Below are positions 7,186 through 17,922 of a DNA stretch of 64,000 nucleotides, in pieces. The stretch covers positions 124,001 through 188,000 of the forward strand of contig NZ_BAABLF010000005.1 in the NCBI RefSeq assembly GCF_039544205.1, in the 5' to 3' direction. Numbering within the stretch: position 1 is the first letter of the stretch; each line of letters begins with the position of its first letter. The translations under genes and the position numbers were made by a program. The notes beneath the pieces are model-generated. The model ran no database searches. It had not been told where the DNA came from and saw only the letters and a list, made by a program, of their open reading frames with translations. The DNA is from Ferrimonas gelatinilytica (lineage in GTDB: Bacteria; Pseudomonadota; Gammaproteobacteria; Enterobacterales; Shewanellaceae).

Positions 7186-10100
7186 ATGCTGCCAGCCTTA
7201 GACCCTCGGGCGACCCTGGATCCCCTCTACCAGGGCTACCTGACGGCGCTCAAAGGCGCCGGATTTCAAGGCGAGATAGAGACCCGCTACGGCCATCGCC
7301 TGGCCTATGCCACCGACAACAGCATCTACCAGTTGCTGCCGCAGGCGGTGCTGTGCCCCCGCAGCATCGAGGAGTTGCAGATCGCGCTGCGCCTTGCCAG
7401 TAACGAAGAGTATGTCGGTATTACCTTCTCTGCCCGGGGCGGTGGCACTGGCACCAATGGGCAGTCACTGAACCGGGGCATCATCGTCGACACGGCCCGC
7501 CACCTTACCCGGGTGCTGGAGGTGGACAGTGCCAGCCGCACCGCCCGCGTTCAGTGCGGGGTGATTAAGGATGCCCTTAACGACGAGCTTCGCCCCCACG
7601 GCCTCTTCTTTTCGCCGGATCTCTCCACTTCGAATCGTGCCACTCTAGGGGGGATGATCAACACCGACGCCTCCGGTGCCGGCTCCCTGGTGTATGGCAA
7701 AACCTCCGATCATGTCCATTCGGTCACCGCGATCCTGGACGATGGTAGCCGCATCGAGACCGGCCCCTGGGACGCCGAGCAGCGGGCCCAGCTTCGGGGG
7801 CGGGCGGCGCAGCTGGCAGAGCTGGTGGTCGCCCTGTGTCGGGAGCAGGAAGCAGCGATCGAGTCCCGCTTTCCCAAGTTAAACCGCTTCCTCACCGGGT
7901 ATGACCTGAAACACTGCTATGACCCGCAGCGGGACGTGGTGGACCTGACCCGGTTATTGTGCGGCAGCGAAGGGACCCTGGCCTTCATCGTCGAGGCGAC
8001 GCTGGATCTGGATCCCATCCCAGCCCAGCGGGTACTGGTCAACCTGCAGTACGACAGCTTTGATGCGGCCCTGCGTCATGCCCCGACGCTGGTGGCCGCG
8101 GAGGCCACCGTGGTGGAAACCATCGACTCCACAGTGCTGAACCTGGCCCGGGAGGACATCATCTGGCATCAGGTCGCGGACTTGGTGGCGCCGGATGACG
8201 ACGCGGCTCAGGCCCGCTTTGCGGGGATCAACATGGTGGAGTTCTCCGGCGCCGCCGCGCAGGTGACGGCACGGCTTGAGGCGCTGCTGGCGCGCCTGGG
8301 GGCCGGGCACCCGGGGGTACTGGGCTACAAGGTGTGTCGGGATGCGGCCAGTATCGGCCGGGTCTACGCCATGCGCAAGAAGGCGGTAGGGCTGCTGGCC
8401 AACACCAAGGGGGCGCGCAAACCCCTGGCCTTTGCCGAGGACACCGCGGTGCCGCCGGAGACGTTGGCGGACTTCATCGCCGAGTTTCGGGCGATGCTCG
8501 ATGCCGAGGGACTCAGCTACGGCATGTTTGGTCATGTGGATGCGGGGGTGTTGCATGTTCGGCCCGCCCTGGATCTGTGCGATCCCGCCGACGAGCAACT
8601 GCTGCTGAGCCTCTCCGACAGGGTGGCCAAGCTGACCGAGCGTTACGGCGGGCTGATGTGGGGCGAGCATGGCCGCGGGATCCGATCCAAGTACGGCCCC
8701 GATGTGTTTGGGCCCCTGTTCGAGACGCTGCGCCACATCAAGGGGGCGTTTGATCCCCACAATAAGCTCAACCCGGGCAAGATCTGCACCCCAATGGACA
8801 GCGATGCGTCGCTGTTGCCGCTGGACAGCGTCACCCGGGGCAGTTTCAACCGCACCATCAGCCCCCTGAGCCGAGAACAGTACGAACGGGCGCTGCGCTG
8901 CAACGGCAACGGCCTCTGCTTCAATTACCAGAGCAGTACGCCGATGTGCCCCAGCTTTAAGGCGAGTGGTGACCGGGTGGAGAGCCCCAAGGGGCGCGCG
9001 GAGCTGATGCGGGCCTGGTTGAGGTTGTTGGCACGGGAAGGGGTGGATCTTTCCAGCTACCCCCCAAAGCCGGCTTCCCTGTGGCAGCGTTGGCGCAACA
9101 GTCGCGATGGGGCAGCGGATTTCTCCCACGAGGTGTACGCCGGCATGCAAAGCTGCCTCGCCTGTAAGGCGTGCTCCGGGGCGTGCCCGGTGAAGGTAGA
9201 CATTCCAACCCTCAGGGCGGAGTTTCTCCATCACTACTACGGTCGCTATCTGCGCCCAATGAAGGACTACCTGGTAGCCCGTCTGGAAGACACCCTGCCG
9301 TTGCAGGCCCGCTTCGCCGGACTGTTTAACCTGCTGACGCAAAACCCCGTCAGTCGCTACCTGGTAAAAACGCTGCTGGGCTACGTGGATACGCCAGCCC
9401 TCTCCGTGCCCACCCTTAGGGCGCGGCTGGGACGGAGCCAGCCTGCGACGATGACGGAGCTGGAGCAGCAACTGGCCGACATGAGTGATCAGCAGCGGGC
9501 AGACGCGGTGCTGCTGGTGCAGGACCCTTTCAACAGCCATTACGATGCGGCGGTGGTGGAGCAGGGACTGAGGCTGCTGAGGCTGCTGGGGTTTACCCCC
9601 CTGCTGGTGCCCTACCTGAAAAACGGCAAACCGGAGCACATCAAGGGGTTTCTCGACCGTTTTCGTCAGACCGCCGCTGGCACCGCCGATGCGCTGAACC
9701 GCCTGGCCCGTTACCAGGTCCCTATGGTCGGGCTGGATCCTGCCCTGGTATTGACCTACCAGGATGAGTACGTTGAGGCCCTGGGCGCGGAGCAGGTTCG
9801 GTTCCAGGTGCAGATGTTGCCGCCATTCTTGCTCAGTCAGCGCCATCGCTGGCGCCAGCAGGCTTGTGGACGGGGACACTATCGGTTGATGGGGCACTGT
9901 ACCGAGAGCAGCGTGCGGCCCCAGGGCGGTCAGGAGTGGCAGCAGCTGTTTGCCCATTTTGGCCTGACCCTGGATCTGGTCAGTGTTGGCTGCTGTGGCA
10001 TGGCGGGAACCTATGGCCATGAGAGCGTCAACCTGACGCGCTCCCGGGCGCTCTACCAGATGCATTGGCAGGCTGAGATCGAGTCGGATGCGCCGGAAGC

Positions 10101-10242
10101 CCTGGTCAGCGGCTACTCTTGCCGTAGTCAGGTGAAGCGGATCGCCCATCAGCGCCTGCGCCACCCGCTGCAAGCGCTGCTGCAGCAACTGGAGGGGGTC
10201 AACCTGGCCCTGGATGAAACCACCCGATCCCGCACCGGGTAA
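7186..10242 (+). CDS. ydiJ: YdiJ-type FAD/Fe-S oxidoreductase (D-2-hydroxyglutarate dehydrogenase family)
   Basis: 1018 residues, the same length as E. coli YdiJ. The N-terminal FAD-binding half has FSARGGGTGTNGQSLNRG and LSTSNRATLGGMINTDASG; the FAD-oxidase C domain includes SYGMFGHVDAGVLHVRPALD. The ferredoxin-like part has CNGNGLCFNYQSSTPMCPS and CLACKACSGACPVKVDIP near residues 655-675. The C-terminal CCG domains have GHCTES and VGCCGMAGTYGHES. YdiJ has been described as a D-2-hydroxyglutarate dehydrogenase, removing a by-product of SerA and feeding electrons onward; that role here is by homology. The start at 7186 follows AAAAGGA. DUF1285 follows after 9 bp, so the two are probably one operon. 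Confidence 0.93.
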   Translation: MLPALDPRATLDPLYQGYLTALKGAGFQGEIETRYGHRLAYATDNSIYQLLPQAVLCPRSIEELQIALRLASNEEYVGITFSARGGGTGTNGQSLNRGIIVDTARHLTRVLEVDSASRTARVQCGVIKDALNDELRPHGLFFSPDLSTSNRATLGGMINTDASGAGSLVYGKTSDHVHSVTAILDDGSRIETGPWDAEQRAQLRGRAAQLAELVVALCREQEAAIESRFPKLNRFLTGYDLKHCYDPQRDVVDLTRLLCGSEGTLAFIVEATLDLDPIPAQRVLVNLQYDSFDAALRHAPTLVAAEATVVETIDSTVLNLAREDIIWHQVADLVAPDDDAAQARFAGINMVEFSGAAAQVTARLEALLARLGAGHPGVLGYKVCRDAASIGRVYAMRKKAVGLLANTKGARKPLAFAEDTAVPPETLADFIAEFRAMLDAEGLSYGMFGHVDAGVLHVRPALDLCDPADEQLLLSLSDRVAKLTERYGGLMWGEHGRGIRSKYGPDVFGPLFETLRHIKGAFDPHNKLNPGKICTPMDSDASLLPLDSVTRGSFNRTISPLSREQYERALRCNGNGLCFNYQSSTPMCPSFKASGDRVESPKGRAELMRAWLRLLAREGVDLSSYPPKPASLWQRWRNSRDGAADFSHEVYAGMQSCLACKACSGACPVKVDIPTLRAEFLHHYYGRYLRPMKDYLVARLEDTLPLQARFAGLFNLLTQNPVSRYLVKTLLGYVDTPALSVPTLRARLGRSQPATMTELEQQLADMSDQQRADAVLLVQDPFNSHYDAAVVEQGLRLLRLLGFTPLLVPYLKNGKPEHIKGFLDRFRQTAAGTADALNRLARYQVPMVGLDPALVLTYQDEYVEALGAEQVRFQVQMLPPFLLSQRHRWRQQACGRGHYRLMGHCTESSVRPQGGQEWQQLFAHFGLTLDLVSVGCCGMAGTYGHESVNLTRSRALYQMHWQAEIESDAPEALVSGYSCRSQVKRIAHQRLRHPLQALLQQLEGVNLALDETTRSRTG

Positions 10243-10251
10243 GGAGATGCC

Positions 10252-10815
10252 ATGCTGGAACGTCTGACCACCCAGGTGGGGGAGCATCCTAAGCTGGCGC
10301 TTTGGGATCCTCCCCTGTGTGGCGATATCGATATCGAGATCGATCGCGAGGGAGTGTGGCACAGCCAGGGCAGTCCCATCACCCGGGAGCGACTGGTGCG
10401 ATTACTGGCCAGCGTGCTGCGCCGGGAGGCGGACGGTCACTACTACCTGGTCACGCCGGTGGAGAAGTGGCGGATCCGGGTTCAGGACAAACCCTTCCTG
10501 CTAACGGAGCTGCGCTATGGCAAAGACCCCGAGAGTGCCGCTGAGGTGCCGGAAACCGATCTGGCCACCGTCCAACAGGATGATAGCGGGGGCCGGCGCT
10601 GGTGGTTGATGGGTCCCCTGGGTGTTGCGCTCCCCGTGGGCCCTTCGCACCCCTGGACCCTGGCGGGGGAGCTGCCCTGCATTTTGTTGTGGCACGGTAA
10701 CCAGGGGCGGCTTGGACGCAACCTCTACTATCGATTGGCGCAGCAGGCCAGTTTGCGTAATGGGGAGTATGGTGTTGAGCTCAATGGCCAGTGGTGTCCC
10801 CTTGGGCGGGCTTGA
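10252..10815 (+). CDS. DUF1285 family protein
   Basis: 187 residues matching the DUF1285 family seen in Pseudomonas and relatives: DIDIEIDREGVWHSQGSPI near the start, RLVRLLASVLRREADGHYYLV, then TPVEKWRIRVQDKPFLL. No signal peptide or membrane segment is seen, so a cytosolic protein is likely. It starts 9 bp after ydiJ with AAGGAGATGCC as ribosome-binding site, so it is probably translated from the same message. Structures of the family show a small two-domain fold, but no function is established. A link to YdiJ is only suggested by the operon. Confidence 0.85.
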   Translation: MLERLTTQVGEHPKLALWDPPLCGDIDIEIDREGVWHSQGSPITRERLVRLLASVLRREADGHYYLVTPVEKWRIRVQDKPFLLTELRYGKDPESAAEVPETDLATVQQDDSGGRRWWLMGPLGVALPVGPSHPWTLAGELPCILLWHGNQGRLGRNLYYRLAQQASLRNGEYGVELNGQWCPLGRA

Positions 10816-10957
10816 GCGCTTTGCTGCCATGCCCGTTCGAACTGCCGCTGTGTGATCCCGCTCCCGAACCCATCACCGCGTCATCGCTCTGTCTGGTGCC
10901 GCCGGGGGCGTGAATTATGATGGAGGGAAGATCCATTGAGGTTATGCGAACACCATT

Positions 10958-11908
10958 ATGCTGAGTAGCGCTATTCTCTCCTCCATGCACTGCTTCGCCA
11001 GCGCGGCCCGTCACTTGAGTTTTACCCAGGCGGCCCAGGAGTTGCACCTGACCCAGAGTGCCGTTAGCCACAGGATCAAGAAGCTGGAGGAGCAGCTGGG
11101 ATTCAAGCTGTTTCTGCGCTTCAACCGCCGGCTGCAGTTAACCGAGCAGGGAGCTGGTCTTTTGGCGGTACTGGAGAGCTCCCTGGGAGAGCTGGACGCC
11201 GCCATCCGGGATCTGCGCCAGCAGGAGTTCACCTCCTCACTGAGTATCGCCGTACCCCACAGCTTTGCTCGCTGCTGGTTGGCGGAGCGTCTTGGGGATC
11301 TTCATCGCCGCTACCCCAAGCTGACCCTCAAGGTGCGCGCCCAGAATCGCACCACGGATTTTCAGCATGAGCCGGTGGATGTGGCGGTCTATTATGACTT
11401 GCCCGGCCAGCACAAGCTGCACCAACATGAGTTGTTTGACGAATACCTGGTGCCAGTGTGCAGTGCCGAGTATGCCGACGAGTACCGGCTGTGGCAGAAC
11501 CCCGATGGGTTGGAGGCATGCCTGCTGCTTCATGACGAGACGGTTTGGAAGGGAACCGGGATGCACACTGAGTGGGTGTACTGGGCGCGGGATGCTGGCC
11601 TCACCCACCTGGATATGGAGCGGGGCTATGTCTTCAACCGGGCGGATCTGGCCTATCGAGCCGCCATGTCTGGCCAGGGGGTAGCGTTGGGACGTTGGCA
11701 TATGGTCGCGCCCCAGCTGACTGCAGGGAATCTGGTGGTGCCCTTTGATGCCTTTGTCCGTGCCGCCCAACGCTACCTGGTGGTGTGTCACCCGGATCGG
11801 CGGGATGTCCCCTCCATCCGGGCGATGTTCGATTGGTTGGAACAACAAGCCCAACTCAGTGTTGAGCAGCGCCAGGCACAGAGAAAAACGTTAAGCTTCC
11901 GCCGTTAA
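10958..11908 (+). CDS. LysR-family transcriptional regulator
   Basis: 316 residues. The winged helix-turn-helix at residues 5-65 has CFASAARHLSFTQAAQELHL, TQSAVSHRIKKLEEQLG and FLRFNRRLQLTEQG. An effector-binding domain of periplasmic-binding-protein type follows (SLSIAVPHSFARCWLAERLG, DVAVYYDLPGQHKLH). The style is GcvA/DsdC-like. No good ribosome-binding site precedes the ATG at 10958, so translation may start weakly or downstream at 10985. Neighbours run in the same direction on both sides, so no divergent target is obvious; the MaoC-like gene 80 bp downstream is one candidate. Effector unknown. Confidence 0.88.
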   Translation: MLSSAILSSMHCFASAARHLSFTQAAQELHLTQSAVSHRIKKLEEQLGFKLFLRFNRRLQLTEQGAGLLAVLESSLGELDAAIRDLRQQEFTSSLSIAVPHSFARCWLAERLGDLHRRYPKLTLKVRAQNRTTDFQHEPVDVAVYYDLPGQHKLHQHELFDEYLVPVCSAEYADEYRLWQNPDGLEACLLLHDETVWKGTGMHTEWVYWARDAGLTHLDMERGYVFNRADLAYRAAMSGQGVALGRWHMVAPQLTAGNLVVPFDAFVRAAQRYLVVCHPDRRDVPSIRAMFDWLEQQAQLSVEQRQAQRKTLSFRR

Positions 11909-11990
11909 CCGTTGTGGTCGGGCCTCTGCATGGGGGGAAGGCGGGTATGCTAGCGACGCCTTAACCTCAGACAGTGAAATAGGAAGTGTC

Positions 11991-12830
11991 ATGCAGCAGT
12001 CGATCCGCACCGATCAGATCCCCTCGAACTTAACCCTGCTGTGGAAGGGATTCACCAAGCGTTGCGATAATGCTGAGCTGCCGGATGCCCAGATCGAGGT
12101 GGCCAACTTTCGCCTGGACCCCGCCAAACTCAAGCGCTACAACGCATTTTGTGGTTTCGAGTCCGGTGCGCTGCCCCTGAGCTTCCCGTTCGTGGCCACA
12201 CAGCCGCTGCAACTGATGCTGCTGACGGATCCGGATGTGCCGGTCAAGCCTCTTGGGATGATCCACATGGGAGTAAGGTTCGTGCAGTCTGCCCCGATGG
12301 ATACCGACAGCGACTACCGCTTTGTCCTCAATGTCGGCACGCAGCAGCGCACCGATGCCGGTTTGGAGTTTGAACTGGTGGGACGTTTCTTCGGTGCGCA
12401 GGATCAGGAGGTGGCAGCGTACTACAGTCGCTGCTTGCTGCGGATGCCGCCGCCGGAAAATAGCCGCCGTCGCCGACCGGCTCGAACTCCGAGGGTGACC
12501 CGGGATTGGCAGGCACTGGCATCGCTGACGCTGGATACCGCCTCGGCCAGGGGATACGCCAAGATCTCCGGCGACTATAACCCCATCCATCTGCACAGGT
12601 TCACCGCCAAGCCGTTTGGCTTTGATGCGCCCATTGCCCACGGGATGTACATGGTTGCCAAGGTACTATCAACGGTCAAAACGCCGCTTAAAGCGGCCGA
12701 GTTTGATTTCAAGCGTCCCGCACTGCTGCCGATCAGCGCAACGGTGGAGGGGGAAGGTGAGGCGCTCCGGCTGGTCAATGAGGGCGGAAAACCGTTGCTC
12801 GAGGGCCAGGTGAGCCCCCTGGAGGCGTGA
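11991..12830 (+). CDS. MaoC-like (R)-specific enoyl-CoA hydratase family protein
   Basis: 279 residues with a C-terminal hot-dog hydratase domain: SGDYNPIHLHRFTAKPFGF followed by APIAHGMYMVAKVL, the hydratase-2 motif with its catalytic Asp and His. The N-terminal half is a degenerate second hot-dog, as in FAS-related dehydratases. These enzymes hydrate trans-2-enoyl-CoA or dehydrate 3-hydroxyacyl thioesters in fatty acid or polyhydroxyalkanoate metabolism. The ribosome-binding site is near AGGAAGTG at 11980. The gene stands alone between the LysR regulator and a strong terminator. The exact substrate cannot be told. Confidence 0.82.
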   Translation: MQQSIRTDQIPSNLTLLWKGFTKRCDNAELPDAQIEVANFRLDPAKLKRYNAFCGFESGALPLSFPFVATQPLQLMLLTDPDVPVKPLGMIHMGVRFVQSAPMDTDSDYRFVLNVGTQQRTDAGLEFELVGRFFGAQDQEVAAYYSRCLLRMPPPENSRRRRPARTPRVTRDWQALASLTLDTASARGYAKISGDYNPIHLHRFTAKPFGFDAPIAHGMYMVAKVLSTVKTPLKAAEFDFKRPALLPISATVEGEGEALRLVNEGGKPLLEGQVSPLEA

Positions 12831-12875
12831 GCGGGCACAAACCGCCTACCGGCTTGCCCACAGCGTCAACCAGAA

Positions 12876-12904
12876 AAAACGCCACCCCGTTGGGTGGCGT
12901 TTTC
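12876..12904. terminator. Bidirectional rho-independent terminator
   Basis: AAAACGCCACCC/GGGTGGCGTTTT with a 4-nt loop, symmetric A and T runs, between the convergent MaoC-like gene and maeA. Confidence 0.93.
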
Positions 12905-12923
12905 GATTCCCGGTCAGGAAAAT

Positions 12924-14612
<1,689 letters not shown>

Positions 14613-14731
14613 GAAAGACCTTCTACGACAAGAGGTTGTTGGGCGGTTTATTGGACGCAGAGTGTACCACAGCTTATGGCGTGACGAAGGGCGTGAAACG
14701 GCTTTTTCCTGCTTTGGCAGTGGATCGGTCT

Positions 14732-14756
14732 GGCTCAGGGATGAGCCGTTTTTTTA
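14732..14756 (+). terminator. Orphan plus-strand terminator-like hairpin
   Basis: GGCTCA GGGA TGAGCC followed by GTTTTTTT on the plus strand. No plus-strand gene precedes it: the last one ended at 12830 with its own terminator. It overlaps the last codons of the minus-strand secreted unknown. It could end a short unannotated transcript; TTGGAC-18-TATGGC at 14651-14680 would make an RNA of about 70 nt. Confidence 0.4.
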
Positions 14757-15439
14757 AAGAGCAGAGGATCGGGACTGGAGGGGGAAGGGAACAGAGTCGG
14801 TGATGCAGCCTCAGCCGCATCAAGACGGTAGTGGACGCGGTAAAGCGTCCGCCAGTAAGGCTCTCTGTCATCAAGGTAATCGAGTCGTGCGTGCTCTTGG
14901 AGGGTGCTGCCCTGGCGGGTGAAAACCCGGCGCAGGCGCACGGGCCTGTCGCGTAGTCGACAGAGCTGATCGAACGCTGCAGTCCAGATTTGACTGGAGA
15001 GGCGTTGCCAGCGTACCAACTCGGCAGACACCGCGTCGGAACCGGTACAAGGAAGAGCAGCGGAGAATGGGCGCGAAGCGTTCGGGATAACCAGCGTTAG
15101 GGTGTCATCAATAATGCGCGGCTGCGGTCTCTGTGCATTGCTCAGCTGCAAGGAGAAGCGGTAGTGCAACGTCAGGGATGGGAGGTTTGGCATCAGTGCG
15201 TTCCCCGAGGAGTGCCCGGTGGAGGGGAAGGCCATCAGGATTACCGATGATCGCTTATCCGTGTGCGAAGAGTTGGGGCCAAGCAGAGTGCCCTGCCATC
15301 GGCCCTCCAGGGCGCGGAGCAACGCCGTCTCAGGTTGGGCTTCTGCGCCGGCAGGAGAGAGGCTCCCCCATGCCGGCAAGGTGGCGAGCGCCAGGGCAAG
15401 AAACAGAAGCCGCATGGGGGCATTGCGAGGAGGGTTCAT
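14735..15439 (-). CDS. Secreted protein of unknown function
   Basis: From the ATG at 15439 the protein has 234 residues and begins MNPPRNAPMRLLFLALALAT, a typical signal peptide ending near PAWGSLSPAGA. The mature part includes ALEGRWQGTLLGPNSSHTDK, mostly beta-prone, and a pair of cysteines (LPCTGSDAV, DQLCRLRDRPV) that could form a disulfide. I recognise no family. Longer in-frame starts upstream would bury the signal peptide. The opening GRWQG is reminiscent of lipocalin-like domains, but this is weak. It stands between DUF3501 and maeA on the same strand, with no operon evidence. Confidence 0.6.
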   Translation of the reverse strand: MNPPRNAPMRLLFLALALATLPAWGSLSPAGAEAQPETALLRALEGRWQGTLLGPNSSHTDKRSSVILMAFPSTGHSSGNALMPNLPSLTLHYRFSLQLSNAQRPQPRIIDDTLTLVIPNASRPFSAALPCTGSDAVSAELVRWQRLSSQIWTAAFDQLCRLRDRPVRLRRVFTRQGSTLQEHARLDYLDDREPYWRTLYRVHYRLDAAEAASPTLFPSPSSPDPLLFKKTAHP

Positions 15440-15530
15440 GAGGCCTTTGACGAAACCTGAGCGCCCGCTGGGGCCGCTTTGTCCAAGCGAATTACGATGG
15501 CTGCACTCTACCCGAAACGCCCGTGACGGC

Positions 15531-16130
15531 TCAGTGGGGACGCAGGGGATCAAGGGTCTGGATCAGGGCACTGCGCGTTGGTTCGCCAAGCGGCTCTGTT
15601 CGGGCGGCCAATGCCGGATGTTCACAGCTAAACCAGACCGGCGCACCTTCACTGAGTGCCTGTCGCATTTCGTCACTCAGTTGCCAGCGCAGGAAATGGA
15701 CGCTGGAGGTCTTGCCCGGCTCACTTCTGTCCATATCCTCGTCAGCCACGGGTGCCACTGCCGGTTCATCGCCCACATGCAGCATCACCTGCTCCTCTAT
15801 CCCCACCAATTGACTGAGGGCTTCACGACGCTCATCGATATCCGGGTACTCCAGCATCATGGTGGCTTTCCAGTTGTCCCCGTCCGGGATCAACGGGTTG
15901 TATGCATCCAGCTCCTGCTGTATCTCCTCGGCTTCAAACAGCTTCTCGATACGCAGCATCTCCTGCACCTGGTACTGAATGGTCAGTCGGTCCTCGAACA
16001 GCAGGCGCAGGTGGGGACCCAGTGACAGTTGCAGCGACTGCTTGTGGCCCATCACCCGGGCTCGAAAGCCGTCACGTTGGGCCGCGTAAGACTCCAGAGA
16101 CAAAAGATCATCCCGTTGCAGTTTCTTCAT
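15531..16130 (-). CDS. DUF3501 family protein of the rubrerythrin cluster
   Basis: 199 residues of the DUF3501 family: MKKLQRDDLLSLESYAAQR, HLRLLFEDRLTIQYQVQEML, and DAYNPLIPDGDNWKATMMLE with the conserved acidic and aromatic residues. No membrane segments or cysteine motifs for clusters are seen. It is the last gene of a three-gene unit behind rubrerythrin and an Fe-S oxidoreductase, 15 bp after the latter. This trio recurs in many proteobacteria and is usually taken to act in peroxide or iron stress. No biochemical activity is known for the family. Confidence 0.88.
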   Translation of the reverse strand: MKKLQRDDLLSLESYAAQRDGFRARVMGHKQSLQLSLGPHLRLLFEDRLTIQYQVQEMLRIEKLFEAEEIQQELDAYNPLIPDGDNWKATMMLEYPDIDERREALSQLVGIEEQVMLHVGDEPAVAPVADEDMDRSEPGKTSSVHFLRWQLSDEMRQALSEGAPVWFSCEHPALAARTEPLGEPTRSALIQTLDPLRPH

Positions 16131-16145
16131 CGTCTCCTCCGTTGC

Positions 16146-17492
16146 TCATAGGCCATAGGCCTGACGCAGCAGTGTCATGGGGTGAGGAATGGCGGTAGGT
16201 CGGTCCAGCTGGCTGCCGATGTGACTGGCCGCCATGGGACAATCGCTGGTGTGGTGATCCGGTTGGGTCTCGTTGACCCGCCGAACCACCGGTCTGGCGA
16301 TCTTCACCGAGGCATCCCGGGTTTCCAGTTTGACCGCGTAGGTTCCGTCGTGCCCGGAGCAGCGCTCTATGGTGGTGATCTCCGTATCCGGGATCAGTGC
16401 CAGGAGATCTCGCGTACGGGGGCCAAAGTTCTGCACTCGTTGATGGCAGGCGGGTTGGTAGCTGATCTTTCCCAGTGAGCGGGCGAATTCGGTATTGAGG
16501 GCGCCCGCCTTGTGCCTGAGCCAGAGATACTCAAAGGGATCGAAGAAGGCCCGGGCGACCAAGGCCACCTCCTCGTCGTCCGGGTACATCAGCGGCAACT
16601 CCTGCTTGAACATCAGTACACAGGAGGGGATCGGGGCGGTCAGGTCCCACCCCTCCCGAACCCAGCGGGCCAACAGCGGAATATTGTGGCGTTTGAGCCG
16701 GTCGACGCTCTCCAGATCGCCCAGTTCCAACTTCGGCATGCCGCAGCACTGCTCACTCTCAATGGCAGTAAACTGGACCCGGTTGTGGGTAAAGACTGCA
16801 ATGAAATCTTCCGCCAGCTCCGGGGCGGTGTAGTTGGCAAAGCAGGTAGCGAAGATCGCCAGCTTGCCGCTGGTCTCGCCAACCGCGTGTGCCTCAATCT
16901 CGTCGGCCTGAGCTTTGGCGTTCGTGTGATGGTTAACGCGTTGGACCAAAGTGGGGCGCTGATAGGCGGGCAGCTGTGCTGACCGGTGGATCCCCAGCCC
17001 CTTCTCCAATGCCACACGAAACACCTGAATATCCCTCGTTGCGTTGAGAGTGTGCCTGATGCCGGGAGCGCTGGCCCAGCGGCCGACGCTGTCGGTGCTG
17101 GTCAGAAGGCGGTCACGCGCCCCGGCGCCATGGGCTTTGAAGTGCTGCGCCTTGGCCTGAAGCATCAGATGTGGGAAGTCTACCGCCCATTCGTGGGGAG
17201 GCACGTAGGGACACTTGGTCATAAAGCAGAGGTCGCACAGGTAGCAGTGGTCGACCACCTTCTTGAAGTCCCGCTTATCGACCCCGTCCACCTCCATGGT
17301 GTCAGACTCATCCACCAGGTCGAAGAGGGTAGGGAAGGATTGGCAGAGGCTGACGCAGCGTCGGCAACCGTGGCAGATGTCGAAGACCCGCTCCAGCTCC
17401 TGCTCAAGGACCGCCTTATCGTAGAACTTCTCATCGCGCCACCGGATGGGGTGGCGCACCGGCGCTTCAAGGCTGCCCTCTTTACGACTCAT
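16146..17492 (-). CDS. Fe-S oxidoreductase of the rubrerythrin cluster
   Basis: 448 residues. Two 4Fe-4S motifs lie at C40-C43-C46-C50 (CHGCRRCVSLC) and C83-C86-C89-C94 (CYLCDLCFMTKC). Two CCG-type domains follow: SEQCCGMPKLELGDLESV in the first; the second has ACHQRVQNFG and ERCSGHDGTY, where CSG replaces CCG. It resembles GlpC and heterodisulfide-reductase-related subunits that pass electrons, but it lacks a flavin domain. The start at 17492 follows AGGAAG. It lies between rubrerythrin (10 bp) and DUF3501 (15 bp), so it may deliver electrons to rubrerythrin, which here lacks its own rubredoxin domain. That last point is inference. Confidence 0.85.
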   Translation of the reverse strand: MSRKEGSLEAPVRHPIRWRDEKFYDKAVLEQELERVFDICHGCRRCVSLCQSFPTLFDLVDESDTMEVDGVDKRDFKKVVDHCYLCDLCFMTKCPYVPPHEWAVDFPHLMLQAKAQHFKAHGAGARDRLLTSTDSVGRWASAPGIRHTLNATRDIQVFRVALEKGLGIHRSAQLPAYQRPTLVQRVNHHTNAKAQADEIEAHAVGETSGKLAIFATCFANYTAPELAEDFIAVFTHNRVQFTAIESEQCCGMPKLELGDLESVDRLKRHNIPLLARWVREGWDLTAPIPSCVLMFKQELPLMYPDDEEVALVARAFFDPFEYLWLRHKAGALNTEFARSLGKISYQPACHQRVQNFGPRTRDLLALIPDTEITTIERCSGHDGTYAVKLETRDASVKIARPVVRRVNETQPDHHTSDCPMAASHIGSQLDRPTAIPHPMTLLRQAYGL

Positions 17493-17502
17493 GAGATGCT
17501 TC

Positions 17503-17922
17503 CTACTCGTCCAAATTATCCAGCGCTTTCTGGAACCGGTTCGCGTGGGAGCGCTCCGCCTTTGCCAGGGTTTCGAACCAGTCGGCAATCTCATCAAACC
17601 CTTCGTCGCGGGCCGTTTTCGCCATCCCGGGGTACATATCGGTGTACTCGTGGGTCTCGCCGGCGATCGCCGCCTTCAGGTTACTGCTGGTGCCCCCGAT
17701 GGGCAGACCGGTGGCGGGATCGCCGACCGCCTCAAGGTACTCAAGATGCCCATGGGCGTGGCCCGTTTCCCCCTCAGCGGTGGATCGGAAGACCGCAGCC
17801 ACGTCGTTGTATCCCTCCACGTCGGCCTTGGCGGCAAAGTAGAGGTAGCGGCGGTTGGCCTGGGATTCGCCGGAGAAGGCGTCTTTCAGATTTTGCTCGG
17901 TTTGTGACCCTTTCAACGACAT
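17503..17922 (-). CDS. Rubrerythrin (diiron domain only)
   Basis: 139 residues making one ferritin-like four-helix domain. Iron ligands are visible in FSGESQANRRYLYFA, FRSTAEGETGHAHGHLEYL, AIAGETHEYTDMYPGMA and LAKAERSHANRF. Full-length rubrerythrins (about 190) carry a C-terminal rubredoxin-like domain with CxxC pairs; none is present, so electrons must come from a partner, plausibly the Fe-S oxidoreductase next door. Rubrerythrins reduce hydrogen peroxide in the cytosol, mainly at low oxygen. It is the first gene of the trio, with GAGGTTCCC before the ATG, and divergent from the UMF1 transporter. Confidence 0.93.
   Translation of the reverse strand: MSLKGSQTEQNLKDAFSGESQANRRYLYFAAKADVEGYNDVAAVFRSTAEGETGHAHGHLEYLEAVGDPATGLPIGGTSSNLKAAIAGETHEYTDMYPGMAKTARDEGFDEIADWFETLAKAERSHANRFQKALDNLDE

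Noticed and set aside
7954..10362. 802-codon open frame on the minus strand opposite ydiJ
   Set aside because: Same reason: shadow of a conserved gene with low-complexity Gln/His/Arg-rich product.
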